Origin: Bdellovibrionales bacterium
Lineage (GTDB): Bacteria > Bdellovibrionota > Bdellovibrionia > Bdellovibrionales > UBA1609
Direction: 5' to 3'
Assembly: GCA_020435085.1 (NCBI GenBank)
Contig: JAGRAB010000245.1
Span: 1-6,265, forward strand
Length of the DNA stretch: 6,265 bases
Within the stretch, counting starts at the first letter, position 1. Each line of letters opens with the position of its first letter. The notes beneath the pieces were generated by a model, which had not been told where the DNA came from, did no database searches, and saw only the letters and a list, made by a program, of their open reading frames with translations. Shown one piece after another: positions 6,251 through 6,265 of this stretch. Made by a program: the position numbers and the translations under genes.

Positions 6251-6265
6251 TGAGACTTGTTCTTA

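Overview
This 6.3 kb AT-rich window is part of a surface-glycan locus built around pseudaminic acid (Pse), a nine-carbon sialic-acid-like sugar found on flagella, capsules and O-antigens of Gram-negative bacteria. Two enzymes of the pathway are recognisable: PseG, the UDP-sugar hydrolase, and PseI, the Pse synthase of the NeuB family. The pathway and tight gene packing suggest a Gram-negative, probably proteobacterial, host. Nothing in the window fixes the genus.

Layout. Positions 1-517 (minus) hold most of a left-handed beta-helix acyltransferase that runs off the left edge; it probably begins at a GTG. Positions 551-1423 (minus) encode a class I SAM-dependent methyltransferase. A 224-bp divergent intergenic region (1424-1647) contains two hairpins in the plus direction, one of them terminator-like. 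Positions 1648-5187 (plus) are a compact four-gene operon: pseG, a short extended-SDR epimerase/reductase, a calcineurin-like metallophosphoesterase and an ATP-grasp ligase. Gaps within it are +2, -4 and -4 nt. Positions 5180-6238 (minus) encode pseI, which converges on the ATP-grasp gene with an 8-bp overlap of the two 3' ends.

How the genes fit together. PseG releases the 2,4-diacetamido-trideoxy-L-altrose sugar from UDP, and PseI condenses it with phosphoenolpyruvate to give Pse. The other core enzymes (PseB, PseC, PseH, PseF) are not in the window and would be expected nearby. The methyltransferase and acyltransferase look like decorating enzymes for the sugar or the finished glycan. The SDR, phosphoesterase and ATP-grasp genes are translationally coupled behind pseG but are not part of the canonical six-step pathway. 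They are the most interesting part of the window: a candidate module that modifies Pse, perhaps by ATP-dependent attachment of an acyl or aminoacyl group, or that makes an associated building block. This role is inferred from context only.

No tRNA, rRNA, CRISPR array, insertion sequence or attachment site was seen.
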